From Acinetobacter populi (lineage in GTDB: Bacteria > Pseudomonadota > Gammaproteobacteria > Pseudomonadales > Moraxellaceae): a stretch of 64,000 nt of DNA. The notes under the pieces are model-generated. The model did not search any database. It worked only from the letters and a program-made list of their open reading frames with translations, and was not told where the DNA came from. The stretch lies in contig NZ_NEXX01000003.1 in NCBI RefSeq assembly GCF_002174125.1, positions 75,749-139,748 on the forward strand, given 5' to 3'. Position numbers and translations under genes: made by a program. Positions 54,187-62,507 of this stretch are shown here, one piece after another; position 1 is the first letter of the stretch; every line of letters begins with the position of its first letter.

Positions 54187-54666
54187 TCACTGCACATTCA
54201 ATTCCGGCGTAATAAACAAAATATCGGTAAACCCTTCATCGAGTGTAGGTTGCTCATAAGCATGATAAACATTTCTTAATGCCGCCGTATTGACAATCTC
54301 ATCTGTAGGCCTTTGTCGATTTCTCTCCAGACATTGTTGCAGTGGTGTCATCAGGCATACTGCAACACATGGAATATCAAATTGTTGAGCATATTGTAAA
54401 ATTGGCATGCGTTCAGATTTTTTTACCAAAATGGCATCAAAAAAAATACAGTCAGTTTGCACCTGCATTTTATGTTTTACCCAGCTGGTTTTACCCGATC
54501 CTTGTGCACCCACCAACAGATAAATACATCGTATGGCGGATGAAGAACTCAGATAATGCTGCAAATCGGCATAGCATTTTTGCCATGCCAGTCGATTACT
54601 GGCTTCAGAAAAAATACGTCCCTGAGCTGTTTGCAAATAATGATCGGGATTGATATGAAAATTCAT
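54187..54666 (-). CDS. Small P-loop kinase-like ATPase (AAA_33 type)
   Basis: A 159-residue P-loop protein: Walker A GAQGSGKTSW (about residues 53-62), IFFDAILVKK, and RNRQRPTDEIVNTAALRNVY, the lid-Arg and DEIV pattern of polynucleotide-kinase/zeta-like small kinases. Substrate unknown. It is convergent with the ABC-F gene with an 11-base gap. No partner gene lies upstream, so it is not an obvious toxin-antitoxin module. Confidence 0.65.
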   Translation of the reverse strand: MNFHINPDHYLQTAQGRIFSEASNRLAWQKCYADLQHYLSSSSAIRCIYLLVGAQGSGKTSWVKHKMQVQTDCIFFDAILVKKSERMPILQYAQQFDIPCVAVCLMTPLQQCLERNRQRPTDEIVNTAALRNVYHAYEQPTLDEGFTDILFITPELNVQ

Positions 54667-54879
54667 TCTGACCTCAATATTGTATGATGATAAATCTAGC
54701 GGTTTCCTTAGACTAACGCATTTAATTCAAAAGTTATATTATAAAAATCAAATGCTTTTAATATCAGCATTGTTCTATTGGAACCCAATTTTATCAGCTT
54801 TAATCCATACATTATTGAAAAATTTGCAGTGAACAAATTAAATACTATTGCAAAATTCATAATCAGATATATAATTAAC

Positions 54880-54891
54880 ATAGTTAACTAT
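54880..54891. promoter_or_regulatory. Palindrome upstream of marR, possible MarR operator
   Basis: A perfect 12-base palindrome ATAGTTAACTAT with further TTAA flanks ends 17 bases before the marR ATG at 54908. Its size and place fit an autoregulatory MarR operator. Confidence 0.5.
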
Positions 54892-54907
54892 TAATAAGAT
54901 TAATATT

Positions 54908-55342
54908 ATGCCTACCCTACTTCCATTTCGGTCCGTACTTTTAAAAAGTAGCCGTATTTTTGTAGATAAAATCAATGTTTATCTGCAAACACAAGATTTA
55001 AATTATTCTTTATGGCAAGTGCTGGCCACGATTGACAATTTGGCCCCATGCAGTTTGACTGATATTGCCAATGCACTAAATATTTCACAGCCAGCGATCA
55101 GTAAACGAATTGTCGATCTGGAAAACAAACAATTGATTGACTATCTTCCTGCAAGTAATCGACGCGAAAAAATCGTTACGCTTAGCCCACAAGGTCTGAA
55201 GCATTACCAGACCTGTAAGCAGCAAATTGATTTAATTGAAGCAAAATATAAACAGGATATTGATCCGCAGGCTTTACAACACGCCACCGACGTTCTGGCG
55301 CAATTTTTAAATAATTTGCAAAAGGTTGATTCACATGAATAA
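54908..55342 (+). CDS. MarR family transcriptional regulator
   Basis: A 144-residue winged-helix regulator. The DNA-binding region is PCSLTDIANALNISQPAISKRIVDLENKQLI followed by the wing PASNRREKIVTLSPQG. Helical dimerisation segments flank it. It overlaps the MFS gene by 8 bases, the usual pairing of a repressor with the exporter it controls. Confidence 0.87.
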   Translation: MPTLLPFRSVLLKSSRIFVDKINVYLQTQDLNYSLWQVLATIDNLAPCSLTDIANALNISQPAISKRIVDLENKQLIDYLPASNRREKIVTLSPQGLKHYQTCKQQIDLIEAKYKQDIDPQALQHATDVLAQFLNNLQKVDSHE

Positions 55343-56528
55343 AAATCGTTTATGGAGCAGAGATTTTATTCTGACCAGTCTGATTAATTTTATGATGGTG
55401 CTGGTATTTTATATGCTGGTGGTGGTGATTGCAGGTTATGCAGTGACTGCATTGCATGCCTCCAAAGCAGAAGCTGGATTGATTTCTGGCTTGTTTATTG
55501 TTGGAACCCTGATTGGTCGATTTATGATTGGTCAGTTTACCAATATTCTCGGTAGACAAAAAACCTTATGGCTAGGATTAACCGGCTTCTGTATCAGTGC
55601 TGGACTGTATTTTATTGCCACTTCTAGCGATTTTTTATTGGCTGTACGTTTTATCCACGGATTTAGTTATGGTTTGGCAAGCTCTATTCTCGGGGCAATC
55701 ATCGCACAAATCATTCCCGTGACTCGCCGTGGTGAAGGTATTGGTTATTATAGTTTAAGTAGTACTGTCGGCACCGCAGTTGGACCATTACTTGGTATTT
55801 ATTTGACTTTACATGCATCCTATCTGTGGATTTTTAGTCTTAGTATGATCATTGCTTTACTATGTCTTGGCATCAGCTTCCTGATTAAAATTCCTGCTTT
55901 ACCAGAGAGAAACCTGAGCCTAGACGAAGAGGTCAAAAAAACCTCCTTGCTACAAAATTTTGTTGAAATCAAAGCTGTGCCAATTGCAATCGTGGTCTTT
56001 ATTGCCTCTATCTGCTATTCCAGTGTACTGTCTTTTATCAACTTTTATGCACAGGAATTACAACTGGAACAATCTGCGGCATTATTTTTTCTGGTTTACT
56101 CCATCGCCATTCTCGCCTCGCGCCCATTTACCGGAAAATTGATGGATCAAAAAGGTGAAAATGTCGTGATGTATCCAGCACTCTTTATTCTGGCACTGGC
56201 ATTATTGCTATTGAGTGTTGTACAACAAGGCTCATTGTTGCTAATCTGTGGTGCATTATTGGGATTAGGCTTTGGCAATATGCAGTCGATTGCACAAGCA
56301 ATTGCTGTGAAAAGCACATCACTGGAACGAATGGAACTGGCTACCTCAACATTCTTTATTGCACTGGATGCGGGTTTAGGCTTTGGGCCTTTTATTCTAG
56401 GTTTTGTCCTTAATCATATTAGCTATGCACAAATGTATTTTTATAGTGCATGGATTGCGCTGGCCTGTATTGCCTTATATTTTGTCCTACATGGCCGCCA
56501 TGCTCGAGTAAAAGCCATAACAATATAA
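55335..56528 (+). CDS. MFS transporter, drug/metabolite exporter type
   Basis: A 397-residue major facilitator with about twelve helices. The loop 2-3 signature reads GRFMIGQFTNILGRQKTLW, and motif C-like GLASSILGAIIAQIIP follows. I chose the ATG at 55335, preceded by AAAGG. Translationally coupled to MarR, so induced export of a small molecule is likely; the substrate is unknown. Confidence 0.82.
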   Translation: MNKNRLWSRDFILTSLINFMMVLVFYMLVVVIAGYAVTALHASKAEAGLISGLFIVGTLIGRFMIGQFTNILGRQKTLWLGLTGFCISAGLYFIATSSDFLLAVRFIHGFSYGLASSILGAIIAQIIPVTRRGEGIGYYSLSSTVGTAVGPLLGIYLTLHASYLWIFSLSMIIALLCLGISFLIKIPALPERNLSLDEEVKKTSLLQNFVEIKAVPIAIVVFIASICYSSVLSFINFYAQELQLEQSAALFFLVYSIAILASRPFTGKLMDQKGENVVMYPALFILALALLLLSVVQQGSLLLICGALLGLGFGNMQSIAQAIAVKSTSLERMELATSTFFIALDAGLGFGPFILGFVLNHISYAQMYFYSAWIALACIALYFVLHGRHARVKAITI

Positions 56529-56540
56529 TCAAAAGTCATT

Positions 56541-56577
56541 CAAAAAAATCCGATGTATAGCATGTCCTATACATCGG
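56541..56577 (-). terminator. Intrinsic terminator downstream of gdhA
   Basis: A perfect 11-base stem CCGATGTATAG / CTATACATCGG with a 6-base loop. On the minus strand it is followed by a run of seven T. It lies about 100 bases past the gdhA stop and may also end the MFS transcript. Confidence 0.8.
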
Positions 56578-56675
56578 CTGGAAAGTTAAACAATTGATTA
56601 AAATAAGTTAAAAATTAAAGCTGAATAATATTAAGCTAGCAATAATTTCACCCGAATTACCCACTATACATTCAT

Positions 56676-58019
56676 CTAGTAGATGCCCTGTGCCAGCATG
56701 GCATCGGCAACTTTGACAAATCCTGCAATATTCGCACCATCTACATAATTGATTGTGCCATCTTGCTGCTTACCATAGTACACACAGTTGGCATGAATAT
56801 TCTTCATGATGGCATGTAACCGCTCATCCACTTCCCCATGTGTCCAACCAACGCGCATGGCATTTTGCGACATTTCCAGACCAGAAGTTGCCACTCCTCC
56901 AGCATTGGATGCTTTACCTGGTGCATACAGAACTTTTGCGGCAATAAACTTCTCTACCGCCTCAAGTGTAGATGGCATATTGGCGCCCTCTGCAATACAG
57001 AGCACACCATTTTTAATTAGAGCTGCTGCATCATCACCATTTAACTCATTCTGGGTCGCACAAGGCAAGGCAATATCCACAGGAATATGCCACGGTGTTT
57101 TTCCTTCAAAATATTCAAATCCATGTTTGGATGCAAACTCAGAAATACGTCCACGTTTTACATTTTTCAGTTCCATCACTTCGGCAAGCAACTCTTCACT
57201 AAAACCATCTTTTAAATACACTGTGCCATTGGAATCAGATAAGGTAACGACTTTTGCCCCTAAAAATAAGGCTTTTTCGGCGGCATACTGTGCCACATTA
57301 CCCGAACCAGAAACTGCAACAGTTTTTCCGCTAAAGCTTTCACCACGTGTCTTTAACATTTCTTCAGCAAAATAAACGGTACCAAATCCAGTGGCTTCTG
57401 GACGCATTAAACTACCACCAAAGGACAAGCCCTTACCTGTAAACACGCTGGAGGTATCATTACTGAGTTTCTTCATCATCCCAGCCATATAACCTACTTC
57501 ACGGCCGCCAACACCAATATCTCCGGCAGGAATATCGGTATCTGAGCCAAGATGGCGATAAAGCTCAAGCATCAATGCCTGACAAAAACGCATAATTTCG
57601 CCATCAGACTTGCCTTTGGGATCAAAATCCGAACCACCTTTACCCCCACCCATCGGCAGTGTGGTTAATGCATTTTTAAAGGTTTGTTCAAAACCCAAAA
57701 ACTTTAAAATCGATAAATTTACCGATGGATGAAAACGCATCCCCCCTTTAAACGGGCCAATCGCCGAATTAAACTGAATCCGAAATGCACGATTAACCTG
57801 GGTTTGGCCTTGATCATCCACCCATGCCACACGAAATTGGATTACTCGCTCTGGTTCAACCAGACGCTCAAGAATACCTTGTGCTGCATATTGCGGATTT
57901 TTTTCAATAAAAGGCCATAAGCTCATCATCACCTCTTCTACCGCCTGTAGAAACTCCGGTTGATGTTGATCACGAGATTTGACATAGCTTAAAAAATCAC
58001 CCAGATTGTTATATTTCAA
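56676..58019 (-). CDS. gdhA: Glutamate dehydrogenase, NADP-type hexameric
   Basis: A 447-residue enzyme interconverting 2-oxoglutarate plus ammonia and glutamate. Length and motifs fit the NADP-dependent bacterial type: NSAIGPFKGGMRFHPSV, LPMGGGKGGSDFDPKGKS (active-site Lys), PAGDIGVGGREVGYMAG and VAVSGSGNVAQYAAEKA. GAGGGT precedes the ATG. The long AT-rich upstream region contains several TTTGCAC-type motifs and probably holds its regulation. Confidence 0.95.
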   Translation of the reverse strand: MKYNNLGDFLSYVKSRDQHQPEFLQAVEEVMMSLWPFIEKNPQYAAQGILERLVEPERVIQFRVAWVDDQGQTQVNRAFRIQFNSAIGPFKGGMRFHPSVNLSILKFLGFEQTFKNALTTLPMGGGKGGSDFDPKGKSDGEIMRFCQALMLELYRHLGSDTDIPAGDIGVGGREVGYMAGMMKKLSNDTSSVFTGKGLSFGGSLMRPEATGFGTVYFAEEMLKTRGESFSGKTVAVSGSGNVAQYAAEKALFLGAKVVTLSDSNGTVYLKDGFSEELLAEVMELKNVKRGRISEFASKHGFEYFEGKTPWHIPVDIALPCATQNELNGDDAAALIKNGVLCIAEGANMPSTLEAVEKFIAAKVLYAPGKASNAGGVATSGLEMSQNAMRVGWTHGEVDERLHAIMKNIHANCVYYGKQQDGTINYVDGANIAGFVKVADAMLAQGIY

Positions 58020-58435
58020 TGCACGACCCTCAATTGTAAGTGATTACAAATAGTGCATTTTTATGCACCAAAGTTAATTTTGCACTTATTTAATACTTAT
58101 TTTTCTTAATTCACAATATTTTTTATCGATATAATTTTTTTATATATAAAATACAGCATTTTATATAGTTAATACTGAATATTTCAAAAATGAATGATTT
58201 GCATTATTTTAGTGCAAAATAAAAAATATCTATTTTTTCAATATATTATAAATATCATCTTTTTTATCAACTCAAGATTTTTTTAATTTTCACATTTAAT
58301 TTGCACCATTTTTCAGCAGATATGATGTATTTGCTATTTCAACATTCACATCATGCTTTCTCCCCAGAGTCTACAATTTTTTGTTATACTCAAACTTATT
58401 TCCCGTTCTACCGATATATTTCCTTGCATCAGCCT
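58020..58435. other. AT-rich divergent intergenic region gdhA / rnfB
   Basis: About 415 bases, very AT-rich, with no ORF I can support. It contains a hairpin GTGCAT-TTTT-ATGCAC (58053-58068) close to the gdhA start and further related motifs: TTTTGCACTT (58078), AGTGCAAAAT (58211) and TTTGCACCAT (near 58300). These may be regulator sites for gdhA. Confidence 0.5.
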
Positions 58436-59221
58436 ATGTCTTCGCCACTGCAATCTCTCGTTGTGCAAATTGATCAACTTTTACCGCAAACCCAATGTGG
58501 CTTATGTGGTCATGCTGCTGGCTGTTTGCCCTATGCACAATCCATTGCCGAGGGTGAAAGTGCCAATAAATGTGTTCCCGGTGGACAACCCGTCGCCGAT
58601 GCTTTAGCCCAACTGTTAAATCGGGAAAATTTGACTGCCGAACCAAGTGTATGGGACATTGCAACAGATGGTCGACCGCAGCGCATTAAAGCAGTCATTC
58701 GTGAAGACGAGTGTATTGGCTGTACCAAATGTATTGCTGCCTGCCCTGTCGATGCCATTATCGGTAGTGGTAAAATGATGCACAGTATTTTGACAGATTT
58801 ATGTACAGGCTGTGAGTTGTGCCTTGCACCTTGTCCAGTCGATTGTATTGATCTGGTTGCAGATACCTCGCCATTACCGAGCGAAGCAGAACGGATCGTA
58901 CAACAAAATGATTTGCGTGAACGCTATAAAGCACATTTACTCCGCGAACAAACTCGGCGCAATCTGCGTACCCATGCCAGCCCAATTACGCAAGCAAGTG
59001 CATCGACGGAACAGTTACAAGCCATTATTGGTGAAAACATTGCGCTTGCGCCACAAACAAAACCTGTCCATAAACAGGATGCACAAACCACCATTGAATT
59101 GGCAAAAATTCGCACGCAAATCAAAAAATTACAAAAACAGTTATCGTTACGCAATGACCAGAATAAAACTCAACAGCTGGATGATCTGGAACGACGTTTG
59201 GCAGAATTAATGGATGCTTAA
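58436..59221 (+). CDS. rnfB: Orphan RnfB-like iron-sulfur protein
   Basis: A 261-residue protein with a 4Fe-4S domain ([20 protein letters not shown] with a later NKCVPGG Cys) and two ferredoxin clusters ([16 protein letters not shown] and [16 protein letters not shown]). A charged helical tail of about 80 residues with coiled-coil character follows. The N-terminal membrane anchor of normal RnfB is missing. No other rnf gene is nearby, but nth follows by 3 bases, as nth follows rnf genes in E. coli. Possibly a soluble electron donor left from a lost rnf operon. The start at 58436 has no obvious Shine-Dalgarno. Confidence 0.85.
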   Translation: MSSPLQSLVVQIDQLLPQTQCGLCGHAAGCLPYAQSIAEGESANKCVPGGQPVADALAQLLNRENLTAEPSVWDIATDGRPQRIKAVIREDECIGCTKCIAACPVDAIIGSGKMMHSILTDLCTGCELCLAPCPVDCIDLVADTSPLPSEAERIVQQNDLRERYKAHLLREQTRRNLRTHASPITQASASTEQLQAIIGENIALAPQTKPVHKQDAQTTIELAKIRTQIKKLQKQLSLRNDQNKTQQLDDLERRLAELMDA

Positions 59222-59224
59222 ATC

Positions 59225-59932
59225 ATGACTAAAGCACAATCTTCCAGTAAAGCGATGACCAAGGCGCAAATTCAGATTTTTTTTGAACGATTACGCGAAC
59301 AACGTCCGCATCCACAAACTGAACTGAATTATGGTAGTCCTTTTCAACTCCTGATTGCTGTACTACTTTCCGCACAGGCAACGGATGTCAGTGTCAACAA
59401 GGCGACCACACAGCTTTTTATCGATGCACCAGATGCACAGCATATGTATGATCTGGGCGTGGAAAAACTTAAAAATTATATTAAAACTATTGGCTTATAT
59501 AATGCCAAAGCAGAAAATGTAATTAAAACCTGTAAAATTCTACTGGAGCGTTTTCATGGTGAAGTGCCCCAAACCCGAGAAGAACTGGAATCATTACCAG
59601 GTGTAGGTCGTAAAACTGCCAATGTAGTTTTAAACACGGCTTTTGGACAAGCCACTATGGCAGTAGATACCCATATTTTTCGGGTAGGTAATCGTACAGG
59701 ACTGGCCAAAGGTAAAGATGTCCTCGAAGTAGAACAACGCCTATTAAAAGTGATTCCCAAAGAATTTATTCATGATGCACATCACTGGCTGATTTTACAT
59801 GGGCGTTATTGCTGTACTGCACGCAAACCCAAATGTGGTGAATGTGTGGTATCCGATGTCTGTAACTGGAAAGAACGCTTCGCCTATGGGGCAGAAATTC
59901 CACACTTGCAACAACCACAATTAGAATCTTGA
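59225..59932 (+). CDS. nth: Endonuclease III (DNA glycosylase/AP lyase) Nth
   Basis: A 235-residue base-excision repair enzyme for oxidised pyrimidines. The helix-hairpin-helix LPGVGRKTANVVL contains the catalytic Lys, and VDTHIFRVGNR contains the catalytic Asp. The C-terminal cluster ligands are CCTARKPKCGECVVSDVC. An N-terminal extension of about 12 residues is rich in Ser/Lys and alternative starts exist there. Coupled to rnfB, whose iron-sulfur role may be unrelated. Confidence 0.94.
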   Translation: MTKAQSSSKAMTKAQIQIFFERLREQRPHPQTELNYGSPFQLLIAVLLSAQATDVSVNKATTQLFIDAPDAQHMYDLGVEKLKNYIKTIGLYNAKAENVIKTCKILLERFHGEVPQTREELESLPGVGRKTANVVLNTAFGQATMAVDTHIFRVGNRTGLAKGKDVLEVEQRLLKVIPKEFIHDAHHWLILHGRYCCTARKPKCGECVVSDVCNWKERFAYGAEIPHLQQPQLES

Positions 59933-60069
59933 TCACTGGGTCATTCATATCTCAAATGTTTTGAAGATTTCTGCACAATTTTATCAACTTGTTAATATTG
60001 TGATCTATGATCAAATCAACATTAAATGCTATGATCATCTTCTGCCTGTAAGATTTGAGTAACTTGCCC

Positions 60070-61086
60070 ATGCCAACATCAAATTCCCTGAAACGAAATA
60101 TTTATGCCCTGGAAGAACATCCTTTTGCACAATATGTTCGTATTTTGGGTAAGGGCAAAACGGGTAGCCGCTCACTGAGTTATGAAGAAGCCTATCAGGG
60201 CTTTTCAATGATTTTAAAAGGTGAAGCACTGGATCTGCAAATTGGTGCATTTTTAATGCTGCTGCGCGTCAAGGAAGAGTCTGTCGATGAATTAACAGGA
60301 TTTGTAAAAGCTAGCAAGGATATGTTGAATCTACCAGCTTTACCTTTCGATGTTGATCTGGATTGGTCGAGCTATGCGGGCAAACGCAAACATTATCCGT
60401 GGTTCTTATTGTCTGCCCTGACACTTGCACAGCATGGTTATAAAGTGGTGATGCATGGTGTAGCAGGTCATACCATTAATCGGCTTTATACCGAAGATGC
60501 AGTAAAATATCTGGACTATGCTGTATGCGACAGTATAGAAGATGTCAAAGACCATCTTCATCAACAAAACTTTGCTTTCATTCCACTACAATTACTGTCG
60601 CCAAAACTGGCAGAAATGATTCAATTTCGTCAGTTTCTAGGTCTGCGCTCGCCGGTTCATACACTTTGCCGCCTGATTAATCCCTATAATGCAAAAGCCA
60701 CGTTACAGGCGATTTTTCATCCGGCCTATCGTGCTTCACATCAACAGGCCGCATTTCAACTTGGCTATCAAAATAGTGCGGTGATTAAAGGTGAAGGTGG
60801 TGAATTTGAGCGTAATCCAGATGCCAAAACCTTAATTTGCGGCATTAAAAATGGCGAATGCTATGAACTGGAATTACCAAAACTCAATCCGGATCGTTCG
60901 GTTGGTGAGGAAAGTTTTGATCTGGAATTTTTTAAACAGGTCTGGCTAGGTCATGCCGAACACGACTATGGTACCCAAGCCATTATTGAAACCCTGGCAA
61001 TTGCCTTAATGACCATGCAACTTGCAGACGATTATCCACAAGCACAACACAAAGCCTTAGAACTGTGGCAAAACCGGTTTAAATAA
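60070..61086 (+). CDS. ybiB: Glycosyl-transferase-fold protein of the YbiB/TrpD2 family
   Basis: A protein of about 338 residues related to anthranilate phosphoribosyltransferase. It keeps LSYEEAYQGFSMILKGEALDLQIGAFLMLLRVK and KGEGGEFERNPD, but lacks the PRPP-binding Gly-rich loop and substrate residues of TrpD. E. coli YbiB binds nucleic acid without a defined enzyme activity, so annotation as TrpD would be wrong. I chose the ATG at 60070 over a TTG at 60055. Confidence 0.8.
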   Translation: MPTSNSLKRNIYALEEHPFAQYVRILGKGKTGSRSLSYEEAYQGFSMILKGEALDLQIGAFLMLLRVKEESVDELTGFVKASKDMLNLPALPFDVDLDWSSYAGKRKHYPWFLLSALTLAQHGYKVVMHGVAGHTINRLYTEDAVKYLDYAVCDSIEDVKDHLHQQNFAFIPLQLLSPKLAEMIQFRQFLGLRSPVHTLCRLINPYNAKATLQAIFHPAYRASHQQAAFQLGYQNSAVIKGEGGEFERNPDAKTLICGIKNGECYELELPKLNPDRSVGEESFDLEFFKQVWLGHAEHDYGTQAIIETLAIALMTMQLADDYPQAQHKALELWQNRFK

Positions 61087-61351
61087 AACGAATCGGTTTG
61101 ACTTCTTCATCATGCTCGGCCGTATGTGAATCGCAATGTTCATCTTCTTCTTTACTGCCACGATCGATATAGCCGGTACGTTCTGTTTCCGGTAAGTTTT
61201 TATGCTCCCAAACCAACACTGCCTGCATACAGATTTCGCGTTGTTCCTTGCTTAGTGCCACACCATTGCCCCATTTACCAATTTCAACCGCAGTACGGAG
61301 TTTTTCAACAATTTCTGGGGTCAAGGTATTTAACATTTGTTCAATATTCAT
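61079..61351 (-). CDS. YeaC-like DUF1315 protein
   Basis: A 90-residue small protein with the DUF1315 pattern: MNIEQMLNTLTPEIVEKLRTAVEIGKW, LSKEQREICMQAVLVWE and LPETERTGYI. The acidic tail contains several His and Cys residues (DEHCDSHTAEHDEE). Function unknown. It lies 8 bases downstream of nadK on the same strand and its 3' end overlaps the end of the YbiB-like gene by 8 bases. Confidence 0.82.
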   Translation of the reverse strand: MNIEQMLNTLTPEIVEKLRTAVEIGKWGNGVALSKEQREICMQAVLVWEHKNLPETERTGYIDRGSKEEDEHCDSHTAEHDEEVKPIRFI

Positions 61352-61359
61352 ATGTGCTC

Positions 61360-62271
61360 CTAATTTTGCTCATCATCTGAAGATTCAAAATCCTGATTCC
61401 AGCGTAATTTTGTACGGCATGCCGCATAAAAATCATAACCTGGTGGATGTAATAAGGTCAGTTTAAATGGATGTTTTTTGATATATAACCAGTCGCCCAC
61501 CTGCAAGCTAACACTATTTTGTCCATCAGCACTGACCATCGGCAAAATCTGATTATCCTGAATGAGTATTTTGATTTCACTTTGTCCACCGACCACAATC
61601 GGACGAGATGTTAGAGTATGTGGATGCATCGGCACCAGCACGATCGCATCCATATTAGGATGTACAATCGGGCCACCTCCAGATAGAGCATAGGCAGTCG
61701 AGCCTGTCGGTGATGCCACAATCAAGCCATCACTATGCTGCCGATAGACATACAAACCATCAATATTCAGTTCAAAATCAATCATATGAACTGATTTACC
61801 CGAATGCAGTACGACATCATTGAGCGCAATATCACGATAAACCGTTTGACCTTGCGAGCGAATTTCAGTTTCCAGTAAAAAGCGCTGGTCAAAAACATAA
61901 TCGCCATCGAGCACCTGACCCAATTTCAATAGGACATCATTCGGTGAGATATCTGTTAAAAATCCCAAACGACCGCGGTTGACGCCAACCACCGGGACAT
62001 TATATTTTGCCAAAGCTCTAGCTGCATGCAAAAGTGAACCATCGCCACCTACTACTACAACCAGATCTGTGACTTGTCCCAGTAACGCACGCGTACTGGT
62101 TTGAACATTGTTAAACTGGCCTAGCTCGGCAGTTTCATGATCAAATATTGGACGTAAGCCGCGTTCCAGCAAATACTGATAAATTGCCGTAAGCGTTTCA
62201 ACGACAGAAGATTTTCCAGGACGACCTATTAAACCGATATTCCGAAATGCTCTCGAGAAATGATGTTGCAC
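61360..62271 (-). CDS. nadK: NAD kinase NadK
   Basis: A 303-residue kinase producing NADP. Motifs are VVVGGDGSLLHAARAL (GGDG), GVNRGRLGFLTD, LNDVVLHSGK and ASPTGSTAYALSGGGPI (NE/D and GGGP regions). The start is a GTG: the one at 62271 has AGGGAG eight bases upstream, while an in-frame GTG at 62280 would touch that site, so I prefer 62271. Divergent from mrcB. Confidence 0.92.
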   Translation of the reverse strand: MQHHFSRAFRNIGLIGRPGKSSVVETLTAIYQYLLERGLRPIFDHETAELGQFNNVQTSTRALLGQVTDLVVVVGGDGSLLHAARALAKYNVPVVGVNRGRLGFLTDISPNDVLLKLGQVLDGDYVFDQRFLLETEIRSQGQTVYRDIALNDVVLHSGKSVHMIDFELNIDGLYVYRQHSDGLIVASPTGSTAYALSGGGPIVHPNMDAIVLVPMHPHTLTSRPIVVGGQSEIKILIQDNQILPMVSADGQNSVSLQVGDWLYIKKHPFKLTLLHPPGYDFYAACRTKLRWNQDFESSDDEQN

Positions 62272-62507
62272 CCAATTCACTCCCTTGGAATTAGTCTTTA
62301 ATCATAACACTTTGCGGGTTTTACACCAATTGGCTAAAAGCGCTATTATGATTTTTTCATCAAAAATTCTACAAAAAATCCTGATACTTTAAAAAGTTAT
62401 TATTTATGTTTAAAGATCATTTATACTTTATTAGCAATTTACAACATAGTTAGCATTGCATATACAGAAATGCTATCGCATTATTTACACACTTTATTTT
62501 TGACTTT

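Noticed and set aside
56806..57375. A 189-codon open frame on the plus strand, opposite gdhA
   Set aside because: It lies completely inside gdhA in antisense, its product is low-complexity Ser/Ala/Pro-rich with no domain, and gdhA is certain.
60070..61086. Annotation as anthranilate phosphoribosyltransferase TrpD
   Set aside because: The PRPP-binding Gly-rich loop and substrate residues of TrpD are missing and no trp genes are nearby; the YbiB/TrpD2 family fits better.
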